From Undaria pinnatifida (Eukaryota > Sar > Phaeophyceae > Laminariales > Alariaceae), in contig JABAKD010000002.1 of NCBI GenBank assembly GCA_012845835.1, forward strand, positions 24,532,518-24,596,517: a stretch of DNA of 64,000 nucleotides, read 5' to 3'. Position 1 is the stretch's first letter, and each line of letters starts with the position of its first letter. Below, one piece after another: positions 49,001 to 59,454 of the stretch. The notes under the pieces are model-generated. The model worked only from the letters and a program-made list of their open reading frames with translations, made no database searches and was not told where the DNA came from. Both the position numbers and the translations under genes were made by a program.

Positions 49001-52000
49001 GGCGGCAACTGTAACACCGGAACATGTTTATTCATTTCTTGCGTTTTATTGACTCGTATGCAGGGTTGTCCAGTTTTAGTTCGTGGACCGGTTAATGGCA
49101 CAATACGCGTTTACTCTCGTGTCGGTCGCGAACGGACTGAGCTGACTGATTATTTTATTCGTCGCCCCCCCTCCCCTTCGCGGCCCGCAGATGCCAGAGG
49201 TGGTGAGCACCGAGTATGCGCGGTTACACGAGCCCCTCCCGGAGGAGCTAGCTACCGTGGTCGACCGCCAGACGATAAGGCAAGCGCACGCGAACATTAT
49301 CGCGGGTGCTTGCCTCTGCCTCGGCTTACGGTTCGCGGGCACCGCAGACGAGCAGGCCCGGGAAACCGTGCTCAGTCGTGTCAGGTGAGGCGAGGCAAGG
49401 CGATGCCAGGCAAGGCAAGACAAGGCAAGGCCGTGCGGTGTGGTTGGGTGTGATGGAAAAACGTTCGGTTGTTGTTTGTTATACAACAGTAACAGTAAAT
49501 TCACGTGGGCCGCTGATGGCATGCTTCTTTCCTCGTAACAGCAATGATCGTACCTCCTCGCCCCCCCCCCCCTGCTCACGTCCTCCTCCTCACCCTCCAT
49601 CCTTCTCCTCCTGGCAATATCCCCCCCCCCCTCGCCCCCCCTCCTCCCCCCCCCCTCTCCGCCCTCCTCGGAAAAACTCAGGCACTTCAAGCGCCTCAGA
49701 GACTCTGTGGGGGGTGGAGGCGGTGGCGGCGGTATGGGCATGGGAGGGGGCGGGAGGGACCCCTTCATCGCGGCGCGAAGGCCCGAGCGGCCGATGTTGG
49801 AAATGTGCCTTTCTGCGTCGGTGACGGCTTTGGGCATGATCATGGCAGGGACCGGGGACCTGGAGTGCTTGAGGCTTATGCGGGAGCTGCGGGGCCGCGT
49901 GGAAGGAGAGGTGGGGGCTATGCAGCTAGAGTATTGCTGTGGTACAGAAGGGTGTGTGGAAGGGAGAGAGTGGAGTGCGCCGGGGGGGGTGTATAGTAGA
50001 ACTGTTATCATGTTCCTGTCCGACTCAAAGGCTTATCTCACTCTCAATGATTTATCTCACCGCTCACCCCTCCTTCACCGCCCCGCCCCCCACCCGCCCG
50101 CGTCGCCACCGTCGCTGCTGCCGCTGCCGCCATCGCCGGGGCTTGTTGCAGGTGACTTACGGCACACACATGGCGATAGCGATGGGGATTGGGCTGCTGT
50201 TCCTCGGAGGTGGCATGGCGTCCCTGGGGAGAGAAAATGACCACATCGCCGCTCTTTTGGCGGCATTTTTCCCACGGTGAGGCGCGGGGATGGAGCGGCG
50301 GGGGTGGTGGTGTTGAATGTTGTAATAAATCGCAGGGTTTACGAGATAATCTTCGTATTGTGTCTTGTTGGTAGAAAGAGATGATGGCGTGTCTGACACT
50401 ATCGTGTGTTTGTTGGTACAATAAGATAGTGAGGTGGCTGAAAGTCTCGTGTTTCGTTCCCCGAGAGTCGAGCTCACTGTGCATATACCAGGTACTTGAG
50501 TAGTCTATGTTGTTTTGATGGAAGGAAGGATAAGATCCTGCTGTAGACTAATCAGTCAGCGCTGGCTGTGTGACTCGTGCTTTCTGTGATAGAAGTATGC
50601 TCCATCCAGGACCATTCTTCCGCTGACGTTTTCGTGTCATAACTTTTGACAAAAAGGACAATTGGACTGTGAAACAGCAATGTTCGTGAGCGCGGCTTCG
50701 AGATAAGTCCATAGCCGTGGACTTTTTTTTTTTTGGAAAAAATGCAACATTTTCGGTGTAGAATAGACTTACTTAATTTTGTCTTTCTCAGGGATTGCCC
50801 ACCCCTGGCCTCTCAGAGCTCCAACTTCCATATTACTTGCGGAACCTTTCCAGCTTTCTTTGCTTTCCAGCTTCGTTCAATATACGAAACGCCAATATAA
50901 TAGTACATACCGGTACTACTACTACACCAGGTTTGTACGTACCATCAGATACTACGCTGTTGGATCACATGCACGCCCAGCTCAGATCAATCCGGCTATA
51001 TATGGCCCAGCAGCGCAGCGTAGCGCCGTGCGGAGCCGTGCGGAGCCATGCGGTGCGGTGCCGTGCCCTTCGCTGCGGTGCTGTGTCGCTGCGCTGTGTG
51101 CTTTCTTTCGAACATAGAGCAGTACCGGGTATAATGCGTGTGTTGTTGTGTACGGAGTACTACTTTTCCTCTTTTTTTTTTTTCTATAGACTATGTATTT
51201 GATCTTTCACGGCCCCCTGTTTTTCCCCCCACGCAAATTACCCCCGTACTGCCGATCAGAACGTAACACCGGTAACAAAAGCACACAGCACAGCTGAGCA
51301 CAACAGGGCAATTTGCTCTGCACAAGCAGCTCTTGGCATTATCAAATCGCTGTTTGCACCAAATCGTGGGCCTCTTCTTTCTGCCCCCTTTACATAGTCT
51401 ATGTTCTTAGTCGCATTCTTCCTTGCCTTGCGCGAGCGTAGCGGGCGGCGTCAGCCGCCCGCGGAGCGGAGCCCTTGTATATACTCTAAAATCGTCCAGA
51501 AATCTCCGACATTTTTTTTCTTGTTTTTCGTCCCATTGACTTAATGTCCTCGCACTACTCTTGCCCTCCCTTCCAGTGGTAACTCAGACCCAGGGTCACA
51601 TAGCGGGGCCTCCTCCCCCCTCTCCAGTCCTGTACGTGCCCTCATTTTTATTGCGAGAAGAGTTTAGCATTTCCTTCTCTCGTCGACTCGCGTCGAATAG
51701 CACCTACTCACGCTGCTATGGGCGCTCTCAGCAGTTGATCCTTTTGTTTCTTTTTGGGGGGGGTTGCAAACACAGTCAACATCTCACCACAAAGGCGGGA
51801 ATTGAACTCAAGAGCCAACGCTAGTACATAGTGTTCGAGGTTAACCACTGGACCACCGGGGCGATGGACATAGTCCGACATTACCCCGATTTTTTCACCA
51901 AGTAAACCGGGAAAAATACAAAGCACGGTACACCAGGTATATCTCTGCAACCATCTATCGTTTATATCTGACAAACTCTCCCCCTGAAGGCATGGACGAG

Positions 52001-55000
52001 ACAAGTCGTTTTGCCGCCAACTATGTTGAAAATCGCACCGATGCCTATCCTTATCGAAAGCGAACAAACTGGCCTTCAATATCCTGTTTTTCACACGTAG
52101 CTCGATCAGTTTTGCGGGAAAAAATACCTGGTGTGTAAATAACACCCCCTCTGCAGAACACCGAGAGAGAGCTCTCCGAGTCCGGGGTCAGACTTGTTTT
52201 CTGGAAAAAGTAACCCCCCGAACGAAAGCGAAGAATGAAAATGTGTTTTTCCAGGTTAGGTTGTTGTGTATATCGTGGGTCGTAAGTATTGCTGTGGTTC
52301 TCTGTGGTAAGACATTTCTTGAGTGGCGGGGCACCTTCGCCCCTTTAAAGCCCCAAAATCCCTCCCTACACTAAAATTCTAAAAAGTATTATTTTTCCCC
52401 ATAAAAGGGGTTCCAGTTGTAAAAAGGCGTTATCAGCCGATTTCGTCGAAATAGCAAATAACGTGTTTCTTGTCTTGAAATGTAGTTCGTTGTGTACAAC
52501 GTGGGCCTGTGGAATTTTTCATCGGGTTCATCGGGTTGCCCTTATTTTTCAGATTTTTTTCGTTTGTCAACTTTTTGTGTTCGGGGTTAAGGTGAGGAAG
52601 CCCCAGAAAACAGAAGCAAAAAACATGATGCATCTCTACCATAGCAGTAGAAGAAAACAAAAAAAAAGACAACAGTGTATATAATATGGCCCGTCTATAA
52701 GGGTTATCCCTAACAAACGCACAAAAAGCACGTTTCTTCGTGACCAAAAAAAAAAACGTGATTTTCGTTGACGTCGTGAAGAAATGGCTTTTTTCTGTAG
52801 TCGCGTTTTCGTACCTAAAGAAGAACGATCTCGCGGACTTAATCACGAATGGTTTGTGTATTTTTCAATCGGTGTTTTTCTAAAGTTTTCGTTTATCAAG
52901 GTTCGCCAAAAATTACGTCAGCCGTGTCTTTTTGTGTTTTTTGTTTGTTTGTTTGTTTCGTTAGGAACCGCAATGACCCCATCACAACCATAGTCGATCG
53001 CAGTCCCTGGTAGCGAGTGCTAAGAGGAAAAAGCAACCATCGTGCAGAAATGCGACCGCAACGTGGGAGCAGAGATAGCAGACTGCACCAGCATGTATTG
53101 CACCTCCGTAGCTGGGAGGCTATGAATATGAAAAGCAACGATTTATGCGAGCGCTGTATGTTGTTTTCCTTTGGGACTGTCGTTTCTTGTCTCGCGTGAT
53201 TTTCGTTGACGTCGTGAAGAAATGGCTTTTTTCTGTAGTCGCGTTTTCGTACCTAAAGAAGAACGATCTCGCGGACTTAATCACGAATGGTTTGTGTATT
53301 TTTCAATCGGTGTTTTTCTAAAGTTTTCGTTTATCAAGGTTCGCCAAAAATTACGTCAGCCGTGTCTTTTTGTGTTTTTTGTTTGTTTGTTTGTTTCGTT
53401 AGGAACCGCAATGACCCCATCACAACCATAGTCGATCGCAGTCCCTGGTAGCGAGTGCTAAGAGGAAAAAGCAACCATCGTGCAGAAATGCGACCGCAAC
53501 GTGGGAGCAGAGATAGCAGACTGCACCAGCATGTATTGCACCTCCGTAGCTGGGAGGCTATGAATATGAAAAGCAACGATTTATGCGAGCGCTGTATGTT
53601 GTTTTCCTTTGGGACTGTCGTTTCTTGTCTCGCGTGGAGGGATATGGGTGGTTTTTCGCCTTTTTGTTTTGTCCATTTTCACGAGCAGGCGTCGTCCCCT
53701 GCCACGGCGACGGCAAGTGCTCGCACCGCCAGAGCGTTAGTTTTTGTTGCATGTTGCAAACAATGTTTCCTACCGCACGAATTGCCCACAGGTCGACCCA
53801 TGTAATCAATCGTGATTATACGTGCGTAAGACCCCACCCTACCTCACCGCTGCACCTGCCTCCTTTGCCTGTCGCCCCTGCCCAAGGTACCCCGCCTCAG
53901 CCGACGACAACCAGTACCATCTACAGGCCCTGCGGCACCTGTACGTGTTGGCCGTCCAACGGCGGGGGATAGACGCGCTGGATGTTGACACCGGCGAGAG
54001 CCTGTTCGTGCCCATTTCGGTGGTCCTGAAGAAAAACGTTAGCGGTGGCAGTTGGGGCGGTGGTGGGGGTGATGATGGTGGTGGCGCTGGTGGTGGCAGT
54101 GGTAGTGGTAGCAGTGGCGGTGGTGGTAGTGGTGATGGTGGTGATGGTGGCGGTGGTGTAAGAGAGGGTGGTGGCGGAGAGGAGGAGGAGGAACAGCAGG
54201 AAGTTGGAAGAGGATCGTACCTCGTGACCCCCTCGCGTCCCCCGGGTAGACAAAGTTCAGGCCAGGGTGGTGCGGGCGAGGATGGCAGCGGTGGCGGCGG
54301 CGGCAGCGGTGGTGGTGCCGGAGGCGTGGGAGCACTAGGCGAAGGCGGAACGCTCTCTTTCGTGACGCCCTGCGTTCTACCGGACCTGAAAGACGTGCTG
54401 AGACTGTCGATTAACACCCCGCGTTACTTTCCGGTGGAGCTTGATATCGCTGGAAACCCCGCGGTGGCCGCGGCGCTTCAAGACCGTTGCCGGATCTATG
54501 TCAAGCGTCGGGTGGGCCACCTGTCCTACAAGAATGTGAGTAGTAAAACTGTAAGAGAACATATTCATGGATGTGAAATCGTCTTGGGTGGCCGATATGA
54601 GCAGCCCAAGGGAGCTCGCTTTCACAGGGCTTTTTGAGAATAGATAAGCATTTTTCTCTAGCTTTCCACTACCACTTTCAAGAGGCTTTTCGTATCGCCC
54701 GGTTTCTTGCCCGGTTTTTAGCTTTTCAGCCGCAGCTCTTCTCGCTACTACAACAGCAGTACATTTTCTCCAGCTTTCCACTGGCTCTTCCAAGAAGCCT
54801 TTCGTATCGCGCGGTTTCTTGCTCTTTAGCCCTAGCTCTTCTCGGTACAACAGCAGTAGTAGTAGCTGGTCACATACATCACTGCAGGCGCACACCCGAG
54901 ACCTTCAAGCTGCTTATTTTCGTGTACGAGTAGCTTCAAACTTTTTGGTCGTCGACTGTTTCAGCCTCGCAAATTCAACGACGGCTGCACACGCCGGCAA

Positions 55001-58000
55001 TCGGACGGCAACCCTTCGCGATAGGAAGAGAACTGTGCCAACTCGACGTTTCACTCGAACCATAGTACTCAACAATTAAAGCGTCATGTTGCTAGAAGAA
55101 GCTGCGAAAGGCAAAGCCGCCGAAAGCTGCAAAATAGACGCAAAGGAAGCCAAGCCGTGCAAGCAGAAGCCCAACACAATACAATGACGCGAAAACACCC
55201 AACCGCGACAATATTGTGACTGGTTCCCCCAGAGCGGCCGCTGTCCCATGCGCTTTCAGCTCGCCAATCGTCTTGGCACGACGTTTGGGCCGGTATTCTC
55301 GCTCAAAAGCTCGATTGATTAGGCGTTGCGTAGTCTGTTCTGGATGGGCCAGGGGATGCTAGGCGGGGGGACTCGAAAACACGAGAATGCGACACCACAT
55401 ACTCCTCCCCATCCACCAATCAAGCAGGTGGGGTTGGCTTTCCTATTTCTGCACGTACCTGGCACGTACGAGTGAAAAAGGGCATTATTTGTTGTATTTG
55501 TTTTACTTGATTTTAGTCTCAAGAAGAAAGAAAGTTATTTTCTTTCGATCGAGTGGTTCCTCTGGTTCTTCCATATTGCTTGCTGCTGCTTGCTGCTGAT
55601 TTTTTTTGCTATTCCGTTATTTTTCACGTTTCTTCTCTCCGCCAACGAAGTGTATGTGCAACGGCCGCATGGTGGTTGCATTATACATGCGGTATCAAGA
55701 AAGCGGGGCAGCTACTTTATACCGCTGCACATAAAATGAAGGGCAGACGGCAGAAAGCGGTATACCGCAACCATTCCGCGCCACCGTGCGGCACAGCAAA
55801 ATACACCTAGGTTTCTGACCCCGATCCGCGACGCTGATTGGTCAACTCAGCCTTGTACCAGTTTTTGACACCAACTCCTTGCGGTGCATCGTACCGTGGC
55901 TTTTTCAGCTCGGCCGTCGCCGCTTTATGACGTGACCCACACCGCTTTCTGTCGGAAAATATACCATGCGGACCGACTTTGCCCGTGGCTCTTCACGCCC
56001 CGCACCCTTTCCAATTCCGAGCGAATCTCGACCATGGGCGCCACGTCACGCAGCATGTATATAACTGCGTGCTGTCATATTTCGGATCCAAGCAATCATT
56101 GCAACACCCCTTCGGCACGCAGCACGAACCGCTGCTCAACCATAGACCGCTCGCACACCCCACGTACACGTATGTGTGTATGAATGGGGGAGAAAGGGGT
56201 GGGACAAAGGGACAAAGGGGGGGTAACAGTCCCGTTACACACGCATGACCCTCTTGGCCCACACATACACTACCTCGCGTCCGCCTTGCGCGTTCGCACG
56301 CCGCATTCTGTTGAAACCCTCGCTACTGATGGCGCCACCATCGACCCTGACGATGCACACACACCACTCTTTCGTCCGCCTTGCGTATTCGTACACCGGA
56401 TTCTGTGGGATTCCACACAGGGAGAGGACGCCACCGCTTAAACTTGGTAGTTAAGAACTTGGGCTCGCTTGAGATGCCCCGAAAATAACGTATAATACAC
56501 TACCTATACACTAAAACCTATAAAAGATGCCCCATTGAAAAATAAGAAGAATAAGAACCGAGCCTCGAACAAGAAAGGACATCCTTAATCTGCCATCAAG
56601 TGATGGCGCGATCTGTAGTCGTACACTGCTGGTAATGTACGAAACAACGGTTTTTTCGATTGTTGAAATGTGCACCTTGAAAAAATCGGGAGCATATTGC
56701 ATGTAGTCTTCTACATGGCCTTCTACATGTAGTCTTGTAACCATGCAGTCTACATGACGTGGCGCCCATGGTTGAGATTCGGTCGAAATTTGAAAGGGTG
56801 CGGGGCGCGAAGAGCCACGGGCAAAGTCTGTCCGCATGGTATATTTTCCGACAGAAAGCGGTGTGGGTCGCGTCAGAAAGCGATGACGGCCGAGCTGAAA
56901 AGCCGCGGTACGATGTACCGTAAGGGGTTGGTATCAAAAACCGGTACGAGGCTGAGTTGACCAATCAGCGTCGCGGATCGGGGTCAAAAACCTAGGTATA
57001 TTATTCTGCTGTACCGCACGGTGGCGCGGAATGGTGGCGGTATACCTCTTTCTGTCGTCTGCCCTAAAATAAACGTGATGTTTGTGCTACTATTGCGAAC
57101 AATGCAATTCACACATCGTTTTGAAATATGGTCGGGACGATAGAACACTCATCTTCTCGCTGCGTAGACATACTAACTGTGCTACTTCCCAGAACATTTC
57201 TACATTTTTGTCAGCCTTGAGCCGTCTGCTCTCGCTTCACTTCTCCTGCACATGTTCCTGTTTACTTTTGCTTGACACAAATACCACTGCTTTGAGTAAT
57301 AACATTTGTTTTTTTTATTTGCCCCGATTGCAGCGCGAAAGTGCCAATCGCCCGAAACTACCCCTATTAACGCTCAAACTCACTCGTCTTTGTACAATTA
57401 TGGTTCTCCTACTACTGCTGCTCTCTTAATTCCACTCTACCATACGCACAAGTACGCCTTTGTGTTTCTTTGGTATCGCTCATACCTTATTTTTATCAAG
57501 ATTATTTTACTCCGACTTAGCTGCTGGTGCTGCCTCCTATGTTGTGCTGCTGTGCTGCTATTAATACTGCGACACATGCTTTCATTCTCTTCTCTTGCGT
57601 CGCCCTCTTTTGATCTGCTCGCCTACCTTTCCTCTTTATTTTTTAGTTTGCCGTTCCCTGCTACGTTTATGTGTAGTGCTTGGGTTGTACACTTACTTTT
57701 TATTCTGCCCAGCATTCTGCCTACTTATGTTTCACCTCCGAGCGGAGAAGTTGTATGATGAAAACATGTAAGAACGTAGGAAACGACGGCGACGATTTAA
57801 ATCCCGGCGACAGCTGCTATGGTGTACGCTTACCTAGTAGTTGTACACAGACGCGATGTTGGAGTATACCTGGTACCCGGTATATCATATCGCGACCTAC
57901 GGGTACTGCAAATATGATACCGACGACCCTTCCTTCCCGGGGAGCGTTGTTTTGTCTTCCCCCTATCCCCCGCCCCCTCACTTTCCGCCCCCGTGAACAC

Positions 58001-59454
58001 CCACGTGCGCCAAACAGCAACCCCTCGCCTCATCCTTTTGATTCCCTTTTCAGGACCCGCACGCCCTCCGGTCTCTGCTCTTCCAGAGCTACCCTGGCGC
58101 GATGGGCTCAGGCCAATCCTTCGGGTCATCTCTCCACCACCATAGCCGCGGTAGGGGTCACAACCACAACACGGTGGGCGGTATGGGTGGAGGGGAAGAC
58201 CTGGTTCAGAGCAAGGCCGACTTCCTCTCCACCTTCACGGAGGACCCCCACCTCCTTAACTTCGCCAGACATTTCTGCGACTCCGGTGGCGGCGGTGGTA
58301 GTGGCGATGCTAACGGTGGCGATAACTCTGGCGGTAACGGGGCGGGTGGTGGCGGTGGAGGAGGATCCGGGATTTCGGCGGGGCGACGGCTCATGCTCGG
58401 CGTTGACGCACTCGGCGACGCGTCCTCGCTCGCTCGATTCTTTGGCGGGGCCCTCCTGGAGTGCCTTGCCGGGGAGAAGGAGAAGGCGCTGGGCCCGCAC
58501 CTGTCGCTATGTCACGCGGCCGTAACGGCGAGGCACACGGTGGACGTCTCGGCCGCGTGGGACCTCCGCCTAGTCTTGGACTACGGTCGCGGCAGCGCTC
58601 TTCAGGCAGCACTAGCCACCGCCGCCGCCAACGCCAGGCAGAAGACAGCGAACACTAATGAGGTAGAGGAGTTGGAGCGCGATGTTGACGGGGGCGATTG
58701 TGGTGGTGGTGATGGTGGTGGTGATGGTGCCCGCGGGCGGTCGGGAGCGCGCGCGGCGGCGGCCGGAAAGGCCTCGGCGGGGAGGGTAATGGCCACGACG
58801 GGGGCGAAGCCGGAGGCGGAGCCGCCCTTGCCGTTCACGCTGCTCCACCCTGACCTCCTGGCGTCGCTGGAGGTGCGTCTGGACACATTTTTTTCGTCGC
58901 TTGGGTTCTGCGGCGGTGTCGGTGACGGCGTCCGTGACGGTGACGGTGGCAGTAACAGCATTAACGGTAGCGGAGAGGACGCGCGGATTGGAAGCTTTGA
59001 CGCGCGGCCGACAGCAGCTGCAGGGGCCATTGGAGGGAGAGAGGAAGGGCGGGGGGGGGGGGCTGGGGTAGAGGGAGGGGGAGGAAAAGCAGACGCCCGC
59101 CGGCATCTCGGGAGGAAGAACGCTTCCCCGCTGTGGCGATATCTTAACGGCGGCGGCGGTGATACCGTTGGCGGAGGTGACGGCGGCGATGTCGGCCGAG
59201 CAAGAGAGGAAGGCCGAGAAGGCCGACTCTTCGGCGCGTACCTGGCGTACTTCGGCATTCCCGCGCCCGTAGCACTTGAGCAAGCCCTCGGCGGCAGAAG
59301 GGAAGCAGGAGGGGGGGGAAGGACCCCACTGGAGAAGCTTGGGCTCGGTGACGCCCCGGCCCTGATGCGGGGGCTGCCCGGGCTGACGCCGTCTGCTTTA
59401 CTCAAGATAACGTCTCCCGCCGCCACCCGCGACGGCATCGGTGGCAGACGGTGA
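37012..59454 (+). CDS. APC1: Anaphase-promoting complex subunit 1 (APC1), 11 exons
   Basis: APC1 is the largest scaffold subunit of the APC/C ubiquitin ligase that drives mitotic exit. Exons are 37012-40305, about 40940-42268, 42809-42916, 43495-43544, 46342-46485, 47971-48385, 49191-49384, 49682-49910, 50152-50276, 53887-54535 and 58054-59454, giving about 2,645 aa. Every join from exon 2 on is phase-consistent and collinear with animal APC1. Exon 1 holds the N-terminal propeller (EELFVDPSGNSAVW, SLFTLSHPLDELRPV) and FSDHYWRD. Later landmarks are FHNGVAAGL, then the PC repeats (LTLGQESTTVGMLLGMAAA, GLGLLYQGTSHR, FADREGYALACGLSLGM, IIAGACLCLGLRFAG, IAMGIGLLFLGGG), then DDNQYHLQALRHLYVLAV and the C-terminal helices. 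It is longer than the human protein (about 1,940 aa) because of Gly/Ser/Asp runs. The exon 2 acceptor is uncertain (40940 or 41039, both in phase). The 36919 frame start is GTG, so ATG 37012 was chosen. Confidence 0.95.
43565..43960 (-). mobile_element. LINE-like 3' end in APC1 intron 4
   Basis: The minus-strand translation gives SRNGAPSRKECVVNGQMTKAS then stop, nearly the same as the plus-strand element at 46.1 kb. The DNA upstream also aligns (TTACGTAT..ATGGAAG). After the stop it reads TGAGTATGCCCCTCCCATCCCCCC, a C-rich tail. It is a 5'-truncated copy in opposite orientation to APC1. Confidence 0.6.
44605..44930 (+). repeat. Repeat family B, copy in APC1 intron 4
   Basis: It carries the family order AAATAAAAACAGTACACTTGAGCTG, GCAAGCTG(C/T)GTGTGATACT, a CGATCGCGCGT block, then AACTGTATAACCCGCATTGAGGGGGACGAAA. 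It is diverged from the 18.8- and 20.9-kb copies. Confidence 0.65.
45721..46200 (+). pseudogene. LINE reverse-transcriptase C-terminus remnant in APC1 intron 4
   Basis: The frame reads CPCGNAD, a TAG stop, then SRTHIVGGCGLYKGER. The C-x-C-x(n)-H-x4-C spacing is typical of the cysteine-rich end of LINE ORF2 proteins. The frame continues through EKAIAALGDRWWSQTAEEEE and, after a frameshift near 46070, through VGGVSIRSWNCAPSPKECVV to a stop at about 46167. After GAGTACG comes a C-run. The in-frame stop and frameshift show it is dead. Upstream (45480-45720) is purine-rich DNA that may be older parts of the same element. It is one of the longest copies in the window; others keep only the last 100 bp or so. 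Confidence 0.55.
46495..46790 (-). mobile_element. LINE-like 3' ends with C-tails in APC1 intron 5
   Basis: Two minus-strand fragments carry CATACGACT(A/G)CGG and CATGCA(T/C)GAAATGA, each ending in C-rich sequence (46495-46540 and 46605-46790). The second also keeps the GTCTGCCTGAGCC and ACCCGACGTGCTCCG region seen at 48.5 kb. Confidence 0.55.
47928..47970 (+). promoter_or_regulatory. C-run serving as polypyrimidine tract of APC1 exon 6
   Basis: A run of about 26 C's is followed by CTCCTCTCCCAACTCCAG, and coding resumes in the right phase at 47971. The pyrimidine tract needed for the 3' splice site is almost pure C here. Intron 7 (before 49682) and intron 1 of the 7516 gene show comparable C-rich tracts. 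Confidence 0.6.
48420..48675 (-). mobile_element. LINE-like 3' end with C-tail in APC1 intron 6
   Basis: The minus-strand translation gives WLVKTRRAPSRPRKDATVYG then HTTTAMHELS, ending GAACTGAGTACCCCCCCCGCCCCCCCC. A second, shorter end (GGACTGAGTACACCCCCCC) abuts it at 48420-48460. It is related to the fragments at 10.2, 27.4 and 46.6 kb. Confidence 0.6.
50930..51480 (+). repeat. Repeat family D (APC1 intron 9)
   Basis: It has the same block order as 31925-32905: CACCAGGTTTGTACGTAC, GCCGTGCGG runs, TGCTTTCTTTCGAACA, CGTACTGCCGATCAGAACGT, CTCTTGGCATTATCAAA and GCGAGCGTAGCGGGCGGCG. Here the GTGCGG part is shorter. Confidence 0.75.
51784..51864 (-). repeat. tRNA-derived sequence (SINE or tRNA relic)
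   Basis: The minus strand carries GCCCCGGTGGTCCAGTGG (a good box A) and, about 40 bases on, GAGTTCAATTCCCG (a box B). The T-stem and acceptor stem do not pair, so this is not a working tRNA. It could be the head of a SINE; family G-like DNA (51560-51740) lies beside it. Confidence 0.4.
52757..53632. repeat. Apparently exact 438-bp tandem duplication (APC1 intron 9)
   Basis: Copies are 52757-53194 and 53195-53632. The two predicted frames inside each copy (69 aa plus strand, 80 aa minus strand) are identical between copies. CGTG is found at the start of both copies and after the second. The unit has no recognised content. Such identity points to a very recent duplication or an assembly error. 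Confidence 0.9.
55740..57065. mobile_element. Foldback element, about 330-bp inverted repeats (APC1 intron 10)
   Basis: The left arm (55740 to about 56070) starts AGGGCAGACG. The right arm (about 56740-57065) is its reverse complement, ending CGTCTGCCCT, with about 88% identity by eye. The 0.67-kb centre has no transposase-like frame. Flanks AAAATGA and AAAATAA may be a decayed target duplication. Long inverted repeats recall non-autonomous Mutator-type or foldback elements; assignment is tentative. Confidence 0.75.

Noticed and set aside
52784-53431. Identical 69-codon frames at 52784 and 53222
   Set aside because: They are identical only because of the 438-bp tandem duplication; no evidence of coding.
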